From Streptomyces rimosus subsp. rimosus (lineage in GTDB: Bacteria > Actinomycetota > Actinomycetes > Streptomycetales > Streptomycetaceae): 64,000 nt of DNA. Positions 28,442 through 36,134 of the stretch are shown here, one piece after another (the stretch's first letter is position 1; each line of letters opens with the position of its first letter). Where the stretch lies: contig NZ_JOCQ01000017.1 of assembly GCF_000720725.1 (NCBI RefSeq), positions 46,221 through 110,220 on the forward strand. Reading direction: 5' to 3'. The notes under the pieces were generated by a model, which did not search any database, had not been told where the DNA came from, and saw only the letters and a list, made by a program, of their open reading frames with translations. The translations under genes were made by a program, and so were the position numbers.

Positions 28442-30109
28442 ATGACGACGATCCTGACCGGCGCGGACCGAGCCCCGGGCGCCGCCGACCGCGGAATCCA
28501 GCGCCCCGGCGGGATGCCGGTGGACAAGTACCGGCCGTACGAGCCGGTCGGGCTGCCCGACCGGACCTGGCCGGGGCGCCGCGCCGAGCGGGCGCCGCTG
28601 TGGTGCAGCGTGGACCTGCGCGACGGCAACCAGGCGCTGACCGACCCGATGGACCCCGAGCGCAAGATGCGGATGTTCGAGCTGCTGGTGGCGATGGGGT
28701 TCAAGGAGATCGAGGTGGGCTACCCCACCGCGTCCCGTGACGACCACGACTTCCTGCGCCGGCTCATCGAGACCGACGCCATCCCCGAGGACGTGGTCGT
28801 CCAGGTGATGACGCCGATCCGCGGCGACTTCATCGAGCGGACCGTCAAGGCGCTGGAGGGGGCCCGGCGCGCGGTGCTCCAGGTCTTCAACCCCACCTCG
28901 GCGGTCCAGCGCCGGGTGGTGTTCCGCATGGACCGCAGACAGACCCTCGCCCTGGCCCTGGACGGCGCCGAACAGGCCCTCAAGCTCCAGGAGTCGATAC
29001 CGGGCACGGACATCTTCCTCCAGTACGCGCCGGAGTCCTGGACCCACACCGAGCCGGACTTCGCGCTGGAGATCCTCAACTCCGTCCTGGACTTCTGGGC
29101 GCCGCGGGCGCGGCACACCCTGCGCGTCAACCTGCCCGCCACGGTGGAGTGCTTCCCTCCACAGGAGTTCGCGGACCGGATCGAGTACACCCACCGCAAC
29201 CTGGCGCACCGCGAGCGCACCATCCTCGGCGTGCACCCGCACAACGACCGGGGCAGCGGGGTGGCCGCGGCGGAGCTGGCGGTGCTGGCCGGTGCCGACC
29301 GGGTCGAGGGCACCCTGTTCGGCAACGGCGAGCGCTCCGGCAACGTCTGCCTGGTCACGCTGGCCATGAACCTCTTCTCGCAGGGCATCGACCCGATGCT
29401 GGACCTTTCCGGCATCGACGGCATCCGCCGGGCGGCCGAGTACTGCACCCAGCTGCCGGTCGGCGCCCGCCACCCGTGGGCCGGGGACTTCGTCTACACC
29501 TCCTTCGCCGGTACGCACCAGGACGCCATCGCCAAGGGCCTGCGCGCCCGCGAGGAGTCGGGCGAGCGGGTCTGGGACGTGCCGTACCTGCCCATCGACC
29601 CGCGGGACATCGGCCGCGACTACCAGGCGCTGATCCGGATCAACACCCAGTCGGGCAAGGGCGGGATCGCCCACCTGCTGCGGGCCGGGTACGGCATCGA
29701 GCTGCCGCGGCGCCTCCAGATCGACTTCGCCGCGGTGATGCAGCGGGTGTGCGAGGACGCCGGCGGCGAGGTCACCGGGGACGAGCTGTGGCGCCACTTC
29801 GAGGAGCGCTACGTACGCCCCGGCCAGGAGACCGGACCCGGCCCGGCCGTCGCGGACACCGGCGACTGGGCGGCGGTGGGGCAGCGGGCGCTGGAGGCGG
29901 CCGGGCTCGACGGCTACGTGCACGGTCTCGATGTGACGCGCGCCGGTGCGCCGCTGGCCGCGCTGACGGCGTTCTGCGAGCTGGTGGTCGACTCGCGCTC
30001 GTACTGGGGCGTGGGCATCGCGGACACCGGGGAAGCAGCGGCCGCCCGGGCCGCCGGTGCGGCCGTGCGCCGCGCGCGGGCCGGGGACGACGAGGACGGC
30101 GTCCGGTGA
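28442..30109 (+). CDS. 2-isopropylmalate synthase homologue (LeuA type)
   Basis: 555 aa. ATG at 28442 behind GGAGG. It is full length against actinobacterial LeuA, with the HMGL-like TIM barrel (CSVDLRDGNQALTDPM metal site), HPHNDRG, GNGERSGN and SGKGG motifs, and a C-terminal part ending SYWGVGIAD like the leucine-regulatory domain. The normal reaction condenses acetyl-CoA with 2-ketoisovalerate. A second copy inside an NRPS cluster usually makes a special building block by one-carbon elongation of branched 2-keto acids. That would suit a homologated branched residue such as those of longicatenamycin-type peptides and could match the unassigned hydrophobic pocket at 4020-5510. A simple role in leucine supply cannot be excluded. 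No leuC, leuD, leuB or aminotransferase lies in the window. Confidence 0.9.
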   Translation: MTTILTGADRAPGAADRGIQRPGGMPVDKYRPYEPVGLPDRTWPGRRAERAPLWCSVDLRDGNQALTDPMDPERKMRMFELLVAMGFKEIEVGYPTASRDDHDFLRRLIETDAIPEDVVVQVMTPIRGDFIERTVKALEGARRAVLQVFNPTSAVQRRVVFRMDRRQTLALALDGAEQALKLQESIPGTDIFLQYAPESWTHTEPDFALEILNSVLDFWAPRARHTLRVNLPATVECFPPQEFADRIEYTHRNLAHRERTILGVHPHNDRGSGVAAAELAVLAGADRVEGTLFGNGERSGNVCLVTLAMNLFSQGIDPMLDLSGIDGIRRAAEYCTQLPVGARHPWAGDFVYTSFAGTHQDAIAKGLRAREESGERVWDVPYLPIDPRDIGRDYQALIRINTQSGKGGIAHLLRAGYGIELPRRLQIDFAAVMQRVCEDAGGEVTGDELWRHFEERYVRPGQETGPGPAVADTGDWAAVGQRALEAAGLDGYVHGLDVTRAGAPLAALTAFCELVVDSRSYWGVGIADTGEAAAARAAGAAVRRARAGDDEDGVR

Positions 30110-30125
30110 GGACGCCCCGACGGCC

Positions 30126-30153
30126 GGGGGCCGGTGCGCCGCTCCCGGCCCCC
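30126..30153 (+). terminator. GC hairpin between the leuA homologue and trpC
   Basis: A perfect 9-bp stem (GGGGGCCGG at 30126-30134, CCGGCCCCC at 30145-30153) has a 10-nt loop in the 85-nt gap. There is no U run. It may be a weak terminator, a processing site or an attenuator-like stem; I see no leader peptide with tandem Trp codons beside it. Confidence 0.5.
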
Positions 30154-30194
30154 ACCCGGCGGCGCCCGCCGCGTACCGGAAGGAAGAACAGCGG

Positions 30195-31010
30195 ATGAGC
30201 GTGCTCGACGAAATCGTGGCCGGGGCCCGCGCCGACATGCGGCGGCGGGAGCGGGAGACCGGCCTGGAGGTGCTGATCCACCGGGTGCGGTCGATGCCGC
30301 CCACCCGCGATGCCGTGACAGCCCTGCTGCGGCCGGGCGTTCAGGTCATCGCCGAGGTCAAGCGCCGCAGTCCCTCGAAGGGCGCGCTGGCGGACGTGCC
30401 GGACCCGGCCGACCTCGCCGCGGCGTACGAGAGCGGCGGGGCCGCGGCCGTCAGCGTGCTCACCGAAGGGCGGCGCTTCGGCGGTACGCAGGCGGACCTG
30501 CGGGCCGTACGGGCCCGGGTCGGCGTGCCGGTGCTGTGCAAGGACTTCCTCGTCACGCCGTACCAGCTGTGGGAGGCGCGGGCGTGCGGCGCCGACCTGG
30601 CGCTGCTGATCGTGGCGGCGCTGTCCCGCGGCGAGCTGGTGGACCTGATCGACCTGGCCGGGCGCATCGGGCTGACCCCGCTGGTCGAGGTGCACGACCG
30701 GCGCGAACTGGACCTGGCGCTGTCCGCCGGGGCCCGCGTCGTCGGCGTCAACGCCCGTGACCTGCGCACCCTGCGCATCGACCGGGCGGTCTTCGAACGG
30801 CTCGCGCCGCACATCCCGGACGATGTGGTCAAGGTCGCCGAGTCGGGCGTCCGGGGCCCCGACGACGTGCTCGGTTACGCGGCGCACGGCGCGGACGCGG
30901 TACTGGTCGGCGAGCACCTGGTCACCCACGGCAGCCCCGCCGACGCGGTGGCCTCGCTGCTCGCCACCCGCGCCGCGCCGCTCAGCGTTCCGCAGCGAGT
31001 TTCGCGGTGA
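30195..31010 (+). CDS. trpC: Indole-3-glycerol phosphate synthase
   Basis: 271 aa, normal family length. ATG at 30195 with AGGAAG at 30181. IGPS signatures are clear: VIAEVKRRSPSKG near the N terminus, LCKDFLVTPYQLWEA, VEVHDRREL, VGVNARDLRTL and VAESGVRGPDD. It converts carboxyphenylaminodeoxyribulose phosphate to indole-3-glycerol phosphate, the step before tryptophan synthase. No trpA, trpB or trpF is present here, so the housekeeping copies must finish the pathway. The calcium-dependent antibiotic cluster of S. coelicolor also carries duplicate trp genes in this way. Its 3' end overlaps the convergent trpD by 29 nt. Confidence 0.96.
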   Translation: MSVLDEIVAGARADMRRRERETGLEVLIHRVRSMPPTRDAVTALLRPGVQVIAEVKRRSPSKGALADVPDPADLAAAYESGGAAAVSVLTEGRRFGGTQADLRAVRARVGVPVLCKDFLVTPYQLWEARACGADLALLIVAALSRGELVDLIDLAGRIGLTPLVEVHDRRELDLALSAGARVVGVNARDLRTLRIDRAVFERLAPHIPDDVVKVAESGVRGPDDVLGYAAHGADAVLVGEHLVTHGSPADAVASLLATRAAPLSVPQRVSR

Positions 31011-32040
31011 GTTCCGTCCAGCGCTGGAGCACTCCCCGGGCCGCGCCCGAGTCCAGGGCGTGTGCGGCTCGCCGTACCCCGGCGGCGAGCCGCGCGGTGA
31101 CCGGTTCGCCGGTGGGTGCCAGGGCGGCGAGGCCGGCCGCCGCCGAGAGCAGTACGGCATCGCGCACCGGCCCTCGCGCCCCGGCGAACAGGTCCCTGGC
31201 GACCTGCGCGTTGTACGCCGCGTCGCCGCCGCGCAGCGCCTCCCGCGGCGAGAGTTCCATGCCGATGTCGCGCGGGTCGAAGGTCTCGGCGCGTGCGGCA
31301 CCGTCGGCGACCGACCACACCGACGAGGTGGCGGAGACGGTCAGTTCGTCCATGCCGTCGTCGCCCCGGAACACCAGCGCCGAGCCGCCGCGCCGCGCCA
31401 GCACCTCGGCGAGCAGCGGGGCCATCCGGCGGTCGGCCACCCCGACCGCCTGGGCGGTGGGCCGGGCCGGATTGGTCAGCGGGCCGAGGCAGTTGAACAC
31501 CGTCGGCACGCCCAGCTCCCGCCGGGTGGGTCCCGCGTGGCGGGCGGCGGGGTGGAACGCGGGCGCGAAGCAGAAGGTGATGCCCGCCTCCACGGCGGTC
31601 TGCGCGACGTGTTCCGGGGCCAGTTCGAGGACCACGCCCAGCTCCTCCAGCACATCGGCGGAGCCGCAGGCGGAGGACGCCGAGCGGTTGCCGTGCTTGA
31701 CGACCCGGGCCCCGGCCGCCGCCGCCACGACGGCCGACATGGTGGAGACGTTGACGCTGTCGCTGCCGTCCCCGCCGGTGCCGACGATGTCGAGCGTGGG
31801 GCCGGGCACGTCGAGCGGCACCGCGTGCGCGTACATGGCGCGCACCAGGCCGGTGATCTCGCCAGCGGTCTCGCCCTTGGCCCGCAACGCGACCAGGAAC
31901 CCGGCCAGTTGGGCGCCCGTTGCCTGTCCGGTCATGACCTGGTCCAGGGCCCAGGCCGTGCTGTCGGCCGGCAGGTCGCGGCGCGCCAGCAGCGTGCCGA
32001 GAACGCCGGGCCAGGTGGGGGCCGTCTGCGGCTGCGTCAC
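30982..32040 (-). CDS. trpD: Anthranilate phosphoribosyltransferase
   Basis: 352 aa on the - strand. The GTG start (complement of 32038-32040) is preceded by GAGGAG on the complement. Family marks: DIVGTGGDGSDSVNVST (PRPP loop), KHGNRSASSACGSADVLEELG, FCFAPAFHPAA and the FNCLGPLTNPA region. It transfers the phosphoribosyl group of PRPP to anthranilate, the step after TrpE/TrpG. It is transcribed divergently from the MocR regulator across a 235-nt gap that contains the putative operator repeats. Its last 29 nt overlap the end of trpC on the other strand, so the two transcripts are antisense at their 3' ends. Confidence 0.96.
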   Translation of the reverse strand: MTQPQTAPTWPGVLGTLLARRDLPADSTAWALDQVMTGQATGAQLAGFLVALRAKGETAGEITGLVRAMYAHAVPLDVPGPTLDIVGTGGDGSDSVNVSTMSAVVAAAAGARVVKHGNRSASSACGSADVLEELGVVLELAPEHVAQTAVEAGITFCFAPAFHPAARHAGPTRRELGVPTVFNCLGPLTNPARPTAQAVGVADRRMAPLLAEVLARRGGSALVFRGDDGMDELTVSATSSVWSVADGAARAETFDPRDIGMELSPREALRGGDAAYNAQVARDLFAGARGPVRDAVLLSAAAGLAALAPTGEPVTARLAAGVRRAAHALDSGAARGVLQRWTELTAKLAAER

Positions 32041-32203
32041 GGAATGCTCCTCGGGACGAGTGGAAAGACGAGCTGAAATGGGCGCGGCGTGCCAGGCAAT
32101 TCCGGGCGAGCGCCGTTCGAAGCCGGTTGCCCGCCGTCAATTTCCGGAATACGCGGGCCATCCGCCGGCCGCTTCTCATTGTGAGCGCGCCGGAAATCCG
32201 TAA

Positions 32204-32238
32204 CCAGACCAGTTGAGGTGCCCGTCGGCGGACCATTT
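32204..32238 (+). promoter_or_regulatory. Putative MocR operator: GACCANTT direct repeats
   Basis: GACCAGTT (32207-32214, inside CCAGACCAGTTG) and GACCATTT (32231-32238) are direct repeats whose starts are 24 bp apart, in the gap between divergent trpD and the MocR gene. MocR/PdxR regulators commonly bind direct repeats in divergent intergenic regions and regulate themselves. CCAGACCA-A-TTG, one base different over 12 nt, recurs at 36007-36018. The assignment is inference. Confidence 0.5.
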
Positions 32239-32275
32239 CCGCGGAGCGCGCCCAGAGCGAAGGGGAACCGGAAAG

Positions 32276-33703
32276 GTGACCTGGAATACGCTGATCGATG
32301 TGTCCCGGGATTCCGGACTTCCGCTGACCGCCCAGATCCAGGGAAGCCTCCGGCAGGAGATCACCGGCGGCGCGCTGCACCCCGGCACCCGCCTGCCCTC
32401 CAGCCGGCAGCTCGCCGAGGACCTGGGCGTGTCGCGGAGCGTGGTGGTGGAGGCGTACGGGCAGCTGATCGCGGAGGGCTATCTGGAGGCGCTCCAGGGC
32501 TCCGGCACGCGCGTCGCGGCGGGCCTGGCGGCCGCGGCGACCGAGGGCCCCACCCTGCTGGACGGCGCGGGCCGCGCCCCGTCGGTGCGCTGGGACCTGC
32601 GCGCCGGATCGGTCTCGGGCGGCTTCCCGCAGCGGGAGTGGCTGGCCGCGTACCAGCGGGTCGTCCAGCGCACGGACCGGCACGACGTGGGCTATCCGCC
32701 GGTCTCCGGGGCCCCGGCGCTCCGCGGTGAACTGGCCCGCTACCTGGGCCGGGTGCGCGGGGTGCACACCACGGCGGAGGCGGTCATGGTGGTCTCCGGC
32801 TTCGCCCAGGCGCTCGGCCTGGTGTGTGCGGCGCTGCCGCAGCTGGGTCTCGGTGAGCTGGGTGTGGAGGAGCCGTGCCACCCGCAGCAGCGGCAGTTCG
32901 TCGCGGAGGCCGGCATCGTGCCCCGGCCGGTGCCGGTGGACGCGCAGGGCATCGATGTGGACGCGCTGTCCCGTACCGGCGTACGGGCCGTCCTGGTCAC
33001 CCCTGCCCACCAGTTCCCGACCGGCGTCACGCTGAGCCCGCAGCGCAGGGAGGCGCTGGTGCGCTGGGCGCAGGACGTGGACGGGTGGATCGTCGAGGAC
33101 GACTACGACGGCGACCTGTGGCTGGCGCACGGCGCCCGCCCGGCGGCGCTCCAGCGGCAGGCGCCCGACCGGGTGCTGTACGCGGGCACCGCCAGCAAGT
33201 CGCTGGCGCCCGGCCTGCGGCTGGGCTGGCTCGCGCTGCCCGCTCCGCTGCGCGGACTGCTGGTCCGGGTCCGCTCGCAACGGGACCTGGGTTGCGATGT
33301 GTTCACCCAGCTCGCTTACGCGGAGCTGCTGAGCACCGGCGTGTTCGACCGCCATCTGCGGCGCCAGCGGGCCCGGCTCCGGGCCCGCCGGGAGACCCTG
33401 GAGCGGGGTCTGCGTGCCTTCCTCCCGGACGCCCGGATCGCCGGTTCGGCCGCTGGGCTGCACGCCTACGCCCTGCTCCCCCACCGCACCGACGAGGCGG
33501 CGCTGACCGCCCTGGTGTCGCGGCGGTCGGTGCTGGTGCGCGGTGGCCGCTACTGCCACGACCGGCCGTGGCGGGCCCGGCCCGCGCTGGTGCTGGGGTA
33601 CGCGGCGGTGCCGCGCTCGGGGCTGACCGAGGCGCTCGGCGAGATCGGGGCCGCGTACACGGAGCTGACCGGCGGGGCCCGCCGCCCCTCCCGCTGCGCG
33701 TGA
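32276..33703 (+). CDS. MocR/GntR-type regulator with PLP aminotransferase-like domain
   Basis: 475 aa from GTG 32276, with AGGGGA at 32261-32266. The N-terminal winged helix (about residues 15-85: SLRQEITGGALHPGTRLPS, LAEDLGVSRSVVVEAYGQL) is GntR type. The rest resembles a fold-type I aminotransferase, with DDYDGDL and the PLP lysine Lys308 in GTASKSLAPGLRLGW. MocR/PdxR proteins sense PLP or an amino acid and act as repressor or activator. It is the only transcription regulator in the window and sits among the trp/aro genes; recurring GACCANTT motifs in nearby gaps are candidate sites. The effector is unknown; an amino acid or keto acid of the pathway is a reasonable guess. It ends 8 nt from convergent trpG. 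Confidence 0.93.
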   Translation: MTWNTLIDVSRDSGLPLTAQIQGSLRQEITGGALHPGTRLPSSRQLAEDLGVSRSVVVEAYGQLIAEGYLEALQGSGTRVAAGLAAAATEGPTLLDGAGRAPSVRWDLRAGSVSGGFPQREWLAAYQRVVQRTDRHDVGYPPVSGAPALRGELARYLGRVRGVHTTAEAVMVVSGFAQALGLVCAALPQLGLGELGVEEPCHPQQRQFVAEAGIVPRPVPVDAQGIDVDALSRTGVRAVLVTPAHQFPTGVTLSPQRREALVRWAQDVDGWIVEDDYDGDLWLAHGARPAALQRQAPDRVLYAGTASKSLAPGLRLGWLALPAPLRGLLVRVRSQRDLGCDVFTQLAYAELLSTGVFDRHLRRQRARLRARRETLERGLRAFLPDARIAGSAAGLHAYALLPHRTDEAALTALVSRRSVLVRGGRYCHDRPWRARPALVLGYAAVPRSGLTEALGEIGAAYTELTGGARRPSRCA

Positions 33704-33711
33704 CAGCGGCC

Positions 33712-34284
33712 TCACCCCACGGCGGCGGCCAGGAAGTTCTCGAAGAACCGCAGACCGCTGTCGGTCATGATGCTCTCCGGGTGGAACTGCACGCCCTCGA
33801 CGGGCAGCGTGCGGTGCCGCAGGCCCATCACGTACCCGTCGTCGGTGGCGGCCGCGGTCTCCCGGAGCTCGTCCGGCAGCGGCCGGGAGACGACCAGCGA
33901 GTGGTAGCGGGTGGCCACCGTACGGTCCGGCAGGCCACGGAAGACCCCCTCCCCGTCGTGCTCGACGGTGCTGGTCCGGCCGTGCATCAGGTGGTCGGCC
34001 ACCTCGATGCGGCCGCCGTAGGCCAGGGCGATGGCCTGGTGGCCGAGGCACACACCGAGCAGCGGCGTGTGCCCGGCGAAGCGCCGCACCAGTTCGACGT
34101 GGCCCGAGTCGAGGGGGTGCCCGGGGCCCGGGCCGAGCACCACGGCGTCCGGCGCGGTGGCGGCCAGCTGGTCCGCGGTGCGGGTACCGGCCCGTACGAC
34201 CTCGGTGCGGGCGCCGAGGGTGCGCAGGTACTGGTCGATGATGTGGACGAAGCTGTCGTAGGCGTCCACCAGCAGGATCTTCAC
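33712..34284 (-). CDS. trpG: Anthranilate synthase component II (glutamine amidotransferase)
   Basis: 190 aa on the - strand. GTG at 34284 overlaps the trpE stop by 4 nt (GTGA), so the two subunits are translationally coupled. Class I glutamine amidotransferase marks: LLVDAYDSFVHIIDQYL at the N terminus, GPGPGHP, nucleophile Cys in LLGVCLGHQAIA, and the catalytic His and Glu in EGVQFHPESI. It releases ammonia from glutamine for the TrpE subunit. Here the subunits are separate genes, unlike the fused TrpEG proteins of some actinomycete clusters. Confidence 0.96.
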   Translation of the reverse strand: MKILLVDAYDSFVHIIDQYLRTLGARTEVVRAGTRTADQLAATAPDAVVLGPGPGHPLDSGHVELVRRFAGHTPLLGVCLGHQAIALAYGGRIEVADHLMHGRTSTVEHDGEGVFRGLPDRTVATRYHSLVVSRPLPDELRETAAATDDGYVMGLRHRTLPVEGVQFHPESIMTDSGLRFFENFLAAAVG

Positions 34285-35903
34285 AGCAGTTCGCTCCCGG
34301 TCAGCGCCCAGTGGGCGGCGGCCATCTTGGCCAGCGTCTCGTTCCACTCGGCCTCCGGCGCCGACTCGGCGACGATCCCGGCCGAGCTCTGCGTGGAGTA
34401 GACCTCGCCGTCGTGGACGACCGTGCGGATGCACAGCGCGAACTCGGCCCAGCCCGCCACGTCGACCAGGCCGACGGCCCCGGCGTAGATGCCGCGGGGC
34501 TCCTCCTCGATCCCGTCGATGATCTCCATGGCGCGCAGTTTGGGCGCGCCGGTCATGGTCCCGGCGGGGAAGGTGGCGGCCATCGCGTCCCACACCCCGG
34601 CGCCGGGCGCCAGCCGGCCGCTGACCGTCGAGACCAGGTGGAAGACGTGCGAGAAGGTCTCCACCGTCATCAGTCCGGTCTCGTCGAGCGATCCGGCGCG
34701 GGCCACCCGGCCGATGTCGTTGCGGCACAGGTCCACCAGCATCACGTGCTCGGCCTGCTCCTTGGAGCTGGTGACCATCTCCTCGATACGGCGCTCGTTC
34801 TCCTCGGGGTCCGCGGTGCGGCGGGTGGTGCCGGCGATCGGGCGCATCACGATCCGCGCGCCGTTCGCCGCACCCGGCCCGGGCCCGTCCGGTCCCCCGG
34901 CCTCCGGCTCGATGCGGAAGTGCAGTTCGGGGCTGGCGCCGATGAGGGTGTCGGTGCCGCGCGGGCACAGGTACATGTACGGCGAGGGGTTGCGGGCGCG
35001 CAGCCGCTGGTAGACCTGGTCGGGGCGCAGGGTGCTGCGGACGTCGATGCGGTGGCCGATCTGGATCTGGTAGATGTCGCCGATCCGGATGTGTTCCAGG
35101 CACTGCCCGGCCCACCGCAGGAAGTCCGCGCGCGTCACGCTGTCGCGTACGGACAGCGGCGCGGGCGCCTCGGGGCAGGCGGCGGCGTCCGAGGTGGCGC
35201 CCGGGGTGGTGTCGGCGGCGCGGCGGGCCAGGGCGGCCACGTCCACGGCCCCGGCGGGCGGGAAGTCCGCGCACTCGGCGGTCAGCAGCCGGGCGGTGCC
35301 CGCCTCGTGGTCGTACCAGACGGTCTCCCGGAAGAGCGTGGCCGTGACGTCCGGGCCGCCCCGCGAGGCGGTCCGCGCGGGCAGCGGTTCCATGTGCCAG
35401 GCGGCCTCGTACCCGAGGGTGGCGAGGAAGCCGAAGGCGTAGCCGCCCGGGGCGTCGCGCTCGACCCGGAACATCTCCTGGGCCGCCCGCAGCAGCTGCC
35501 AGGCCTGGTCGGAGCGGGCGAGGCGGTAGCGGTCGTAGGGACCGTGGCCGGGGGCCTCCGGCGTGAGCCCGGCCTGCTCGGCGGCGGCGCCCAGCGCGCG
35601 GCGCAGCGGTCCGGCGCCGTCGATCTCGACGTGCCCGGCGAACAGCCGGATCTCGGCGAGGCGCCCGTGCCCGACCACGGCGGGCCGGCGGTCGGCCCGC
35701 GGTCCGGCGAGGCTCTCCGTCAGGAACGTCTCGCCGTGGCCGGCGGCCGCGGTCAGCGCGCGGTACAGGGCGAGCGGGTCGTGACCGGGCAGCGGCACCG
35801 TCGCGACGCGTACGGAGAATCGGGGGTCCGCACGCGGCGGACAGGCTTTCGGTGTGTATTCCGGCGCCTTTTCGGCGGGCGCCACCGGTGTCGTGCCGGG
35901 CAT
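34281..35903 (-). CDS. trpE: Anthranilate synthase component I
   Basis: 540 aa on the - strand. ATG (complement of 35901-35903) is preceded by GAGGAA. The C-terminal two thirds are a chorismate-binding domain: YLCPRGTDTLIGASPELHF, RPIAGTTRR, EQAEHVMLVDLCRNDIGRV, FPAGTMTGAPKLRAMEII and AGIVAESAPEAEWNET. The N-terminal region, where tryptophan feedback inhibition acts in characterised TrpE, reads FLTESLAG in place of the usual FLLES. A cluster copy less sensitive to feedback would suit overproduction of tryptophan for the peptide, but this is an inference from one short motif. It forms chorismate to anthranilate with TrpG and is divergent from the DAHP synthase gene. Confidence 0.96.
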   Translation of the reverse strand: MPGTTPVAPAEKAPEYTPKACPPRADPRFSVRVATVPLPGHDPLALYRALTAAAGHGETFLTESLAGPRADRRPAVVGHGRLAEIRLFAGHVEIDGAGPLRRALGAAAEQAGLTPEAPGHGPYDRYRLARSDQAWQLLRAAQEMFRVERDAPGGYAFGFLATLGYEAAWHMEPLPARTASRGGPDVTATLFRETVWYDHEAGTARLLTAECADFPPAGAVDVAALARRAADTTPGATSDAAACPEAPAPLSVRDSVTRADFLRWAGQCLEHIRIGDIYQIQIGHRIDVRSTLRPDQVYQRLRARNPSPYMYLCPRGTDTLIGASPELHFRIEPEAGGPDGPGPGAANGARIVMRPIAGTTRRTADPEENERRIEEMVTSSKEQAEHVMLVDLCRNDIGRVARAGSLDETGLMTVETFSHVFHLVSTVSGRLAPGAGVWDAMAATFPAGTMTGAPKLRAMEIIDGIEEEPRGIYAGAVGLVDVAGWAEFALCIRTVVHDGEVYSTQSSAGIVAESAPEAEWNETLAKMAAAHWALTGSELL

Positions 35904-36006
35904 ATGATTCCTCGGTTTCTCAGGGGTTCACCAGAGGGGTTCCAGGATTTCCCCGGATGCGGGGTGAAGGGGCACGGTAAGGAAAGCAGCCGCCCCGCAA
36001 CGCGTT

Positions 36007-36018
36007 CCAGACCAATTG
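36007..36018 (+). promoter_or_regulatory. Putative operator CCAGACCAATTG between trpE and DAHP synthase
   Basis: This 12-nt element matches 32204-32215 at 11 of 12 positions (CCAGACCAGTTG there) and includes the palindrome CCAATTGG. It stands in the 231-nt divergent gap between trpE and the DAHP synthase gene, 32 bp upstream of a plausible -35 box. A shared regulator, most simply the adjacent MocR protein, would coordinate the aromatic-supply genes. This is inference. Confidence 0.45.
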
Positions 36019-36050
36019 GCGGGCGCCGGTACGGGCCACTCGCCCCTTTC

Positions 36051-36079
36051 TTGACCCGGCTCCCGCCTGCCGGTTGTAT
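36051..36079 (+). promoter_or_regulatory. Putative sigma-70-type promoter for the DAHP synthase gene
   Basis: TTGACC (36051-36056) is separated by 17 nt from TTGTAT (36074-36079), about 55 nt before the start codon. The -35 box and spacing are good for an HrdB-type promoter; the -10 box is only fair because it lacks the A at its second position. Confidence 0.45.
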
Positions 36080-36134
36080 CCGGGTTCACCAGGCGCCGTA
36101 ACCTGCCGAATTCGATCCCGTTCTGGGGGCCGTG

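Noticed and set aside
30110..30194. Tryptophan attenuator before trpC
   Set aside because: A hairpin is present but there is no leader ORF with Trp codons and no alternative pairing that I can see.
30875..34051. 1058-aa - strand ORF spanning trpD, MocR and trpG
   Set aside because: It reads trpD out of frame and covers three well-supported genes. No domain is visible.
33712..35274. 520-aa - strand ORF joining part of trpE to trpG, which could look like a TrpEG fusion
   Set aside because: Only the trpG half is in the real frame; the rest is trpE out of frame. The real trpE stop overlaps the trpG GTG, so they are two proteins.
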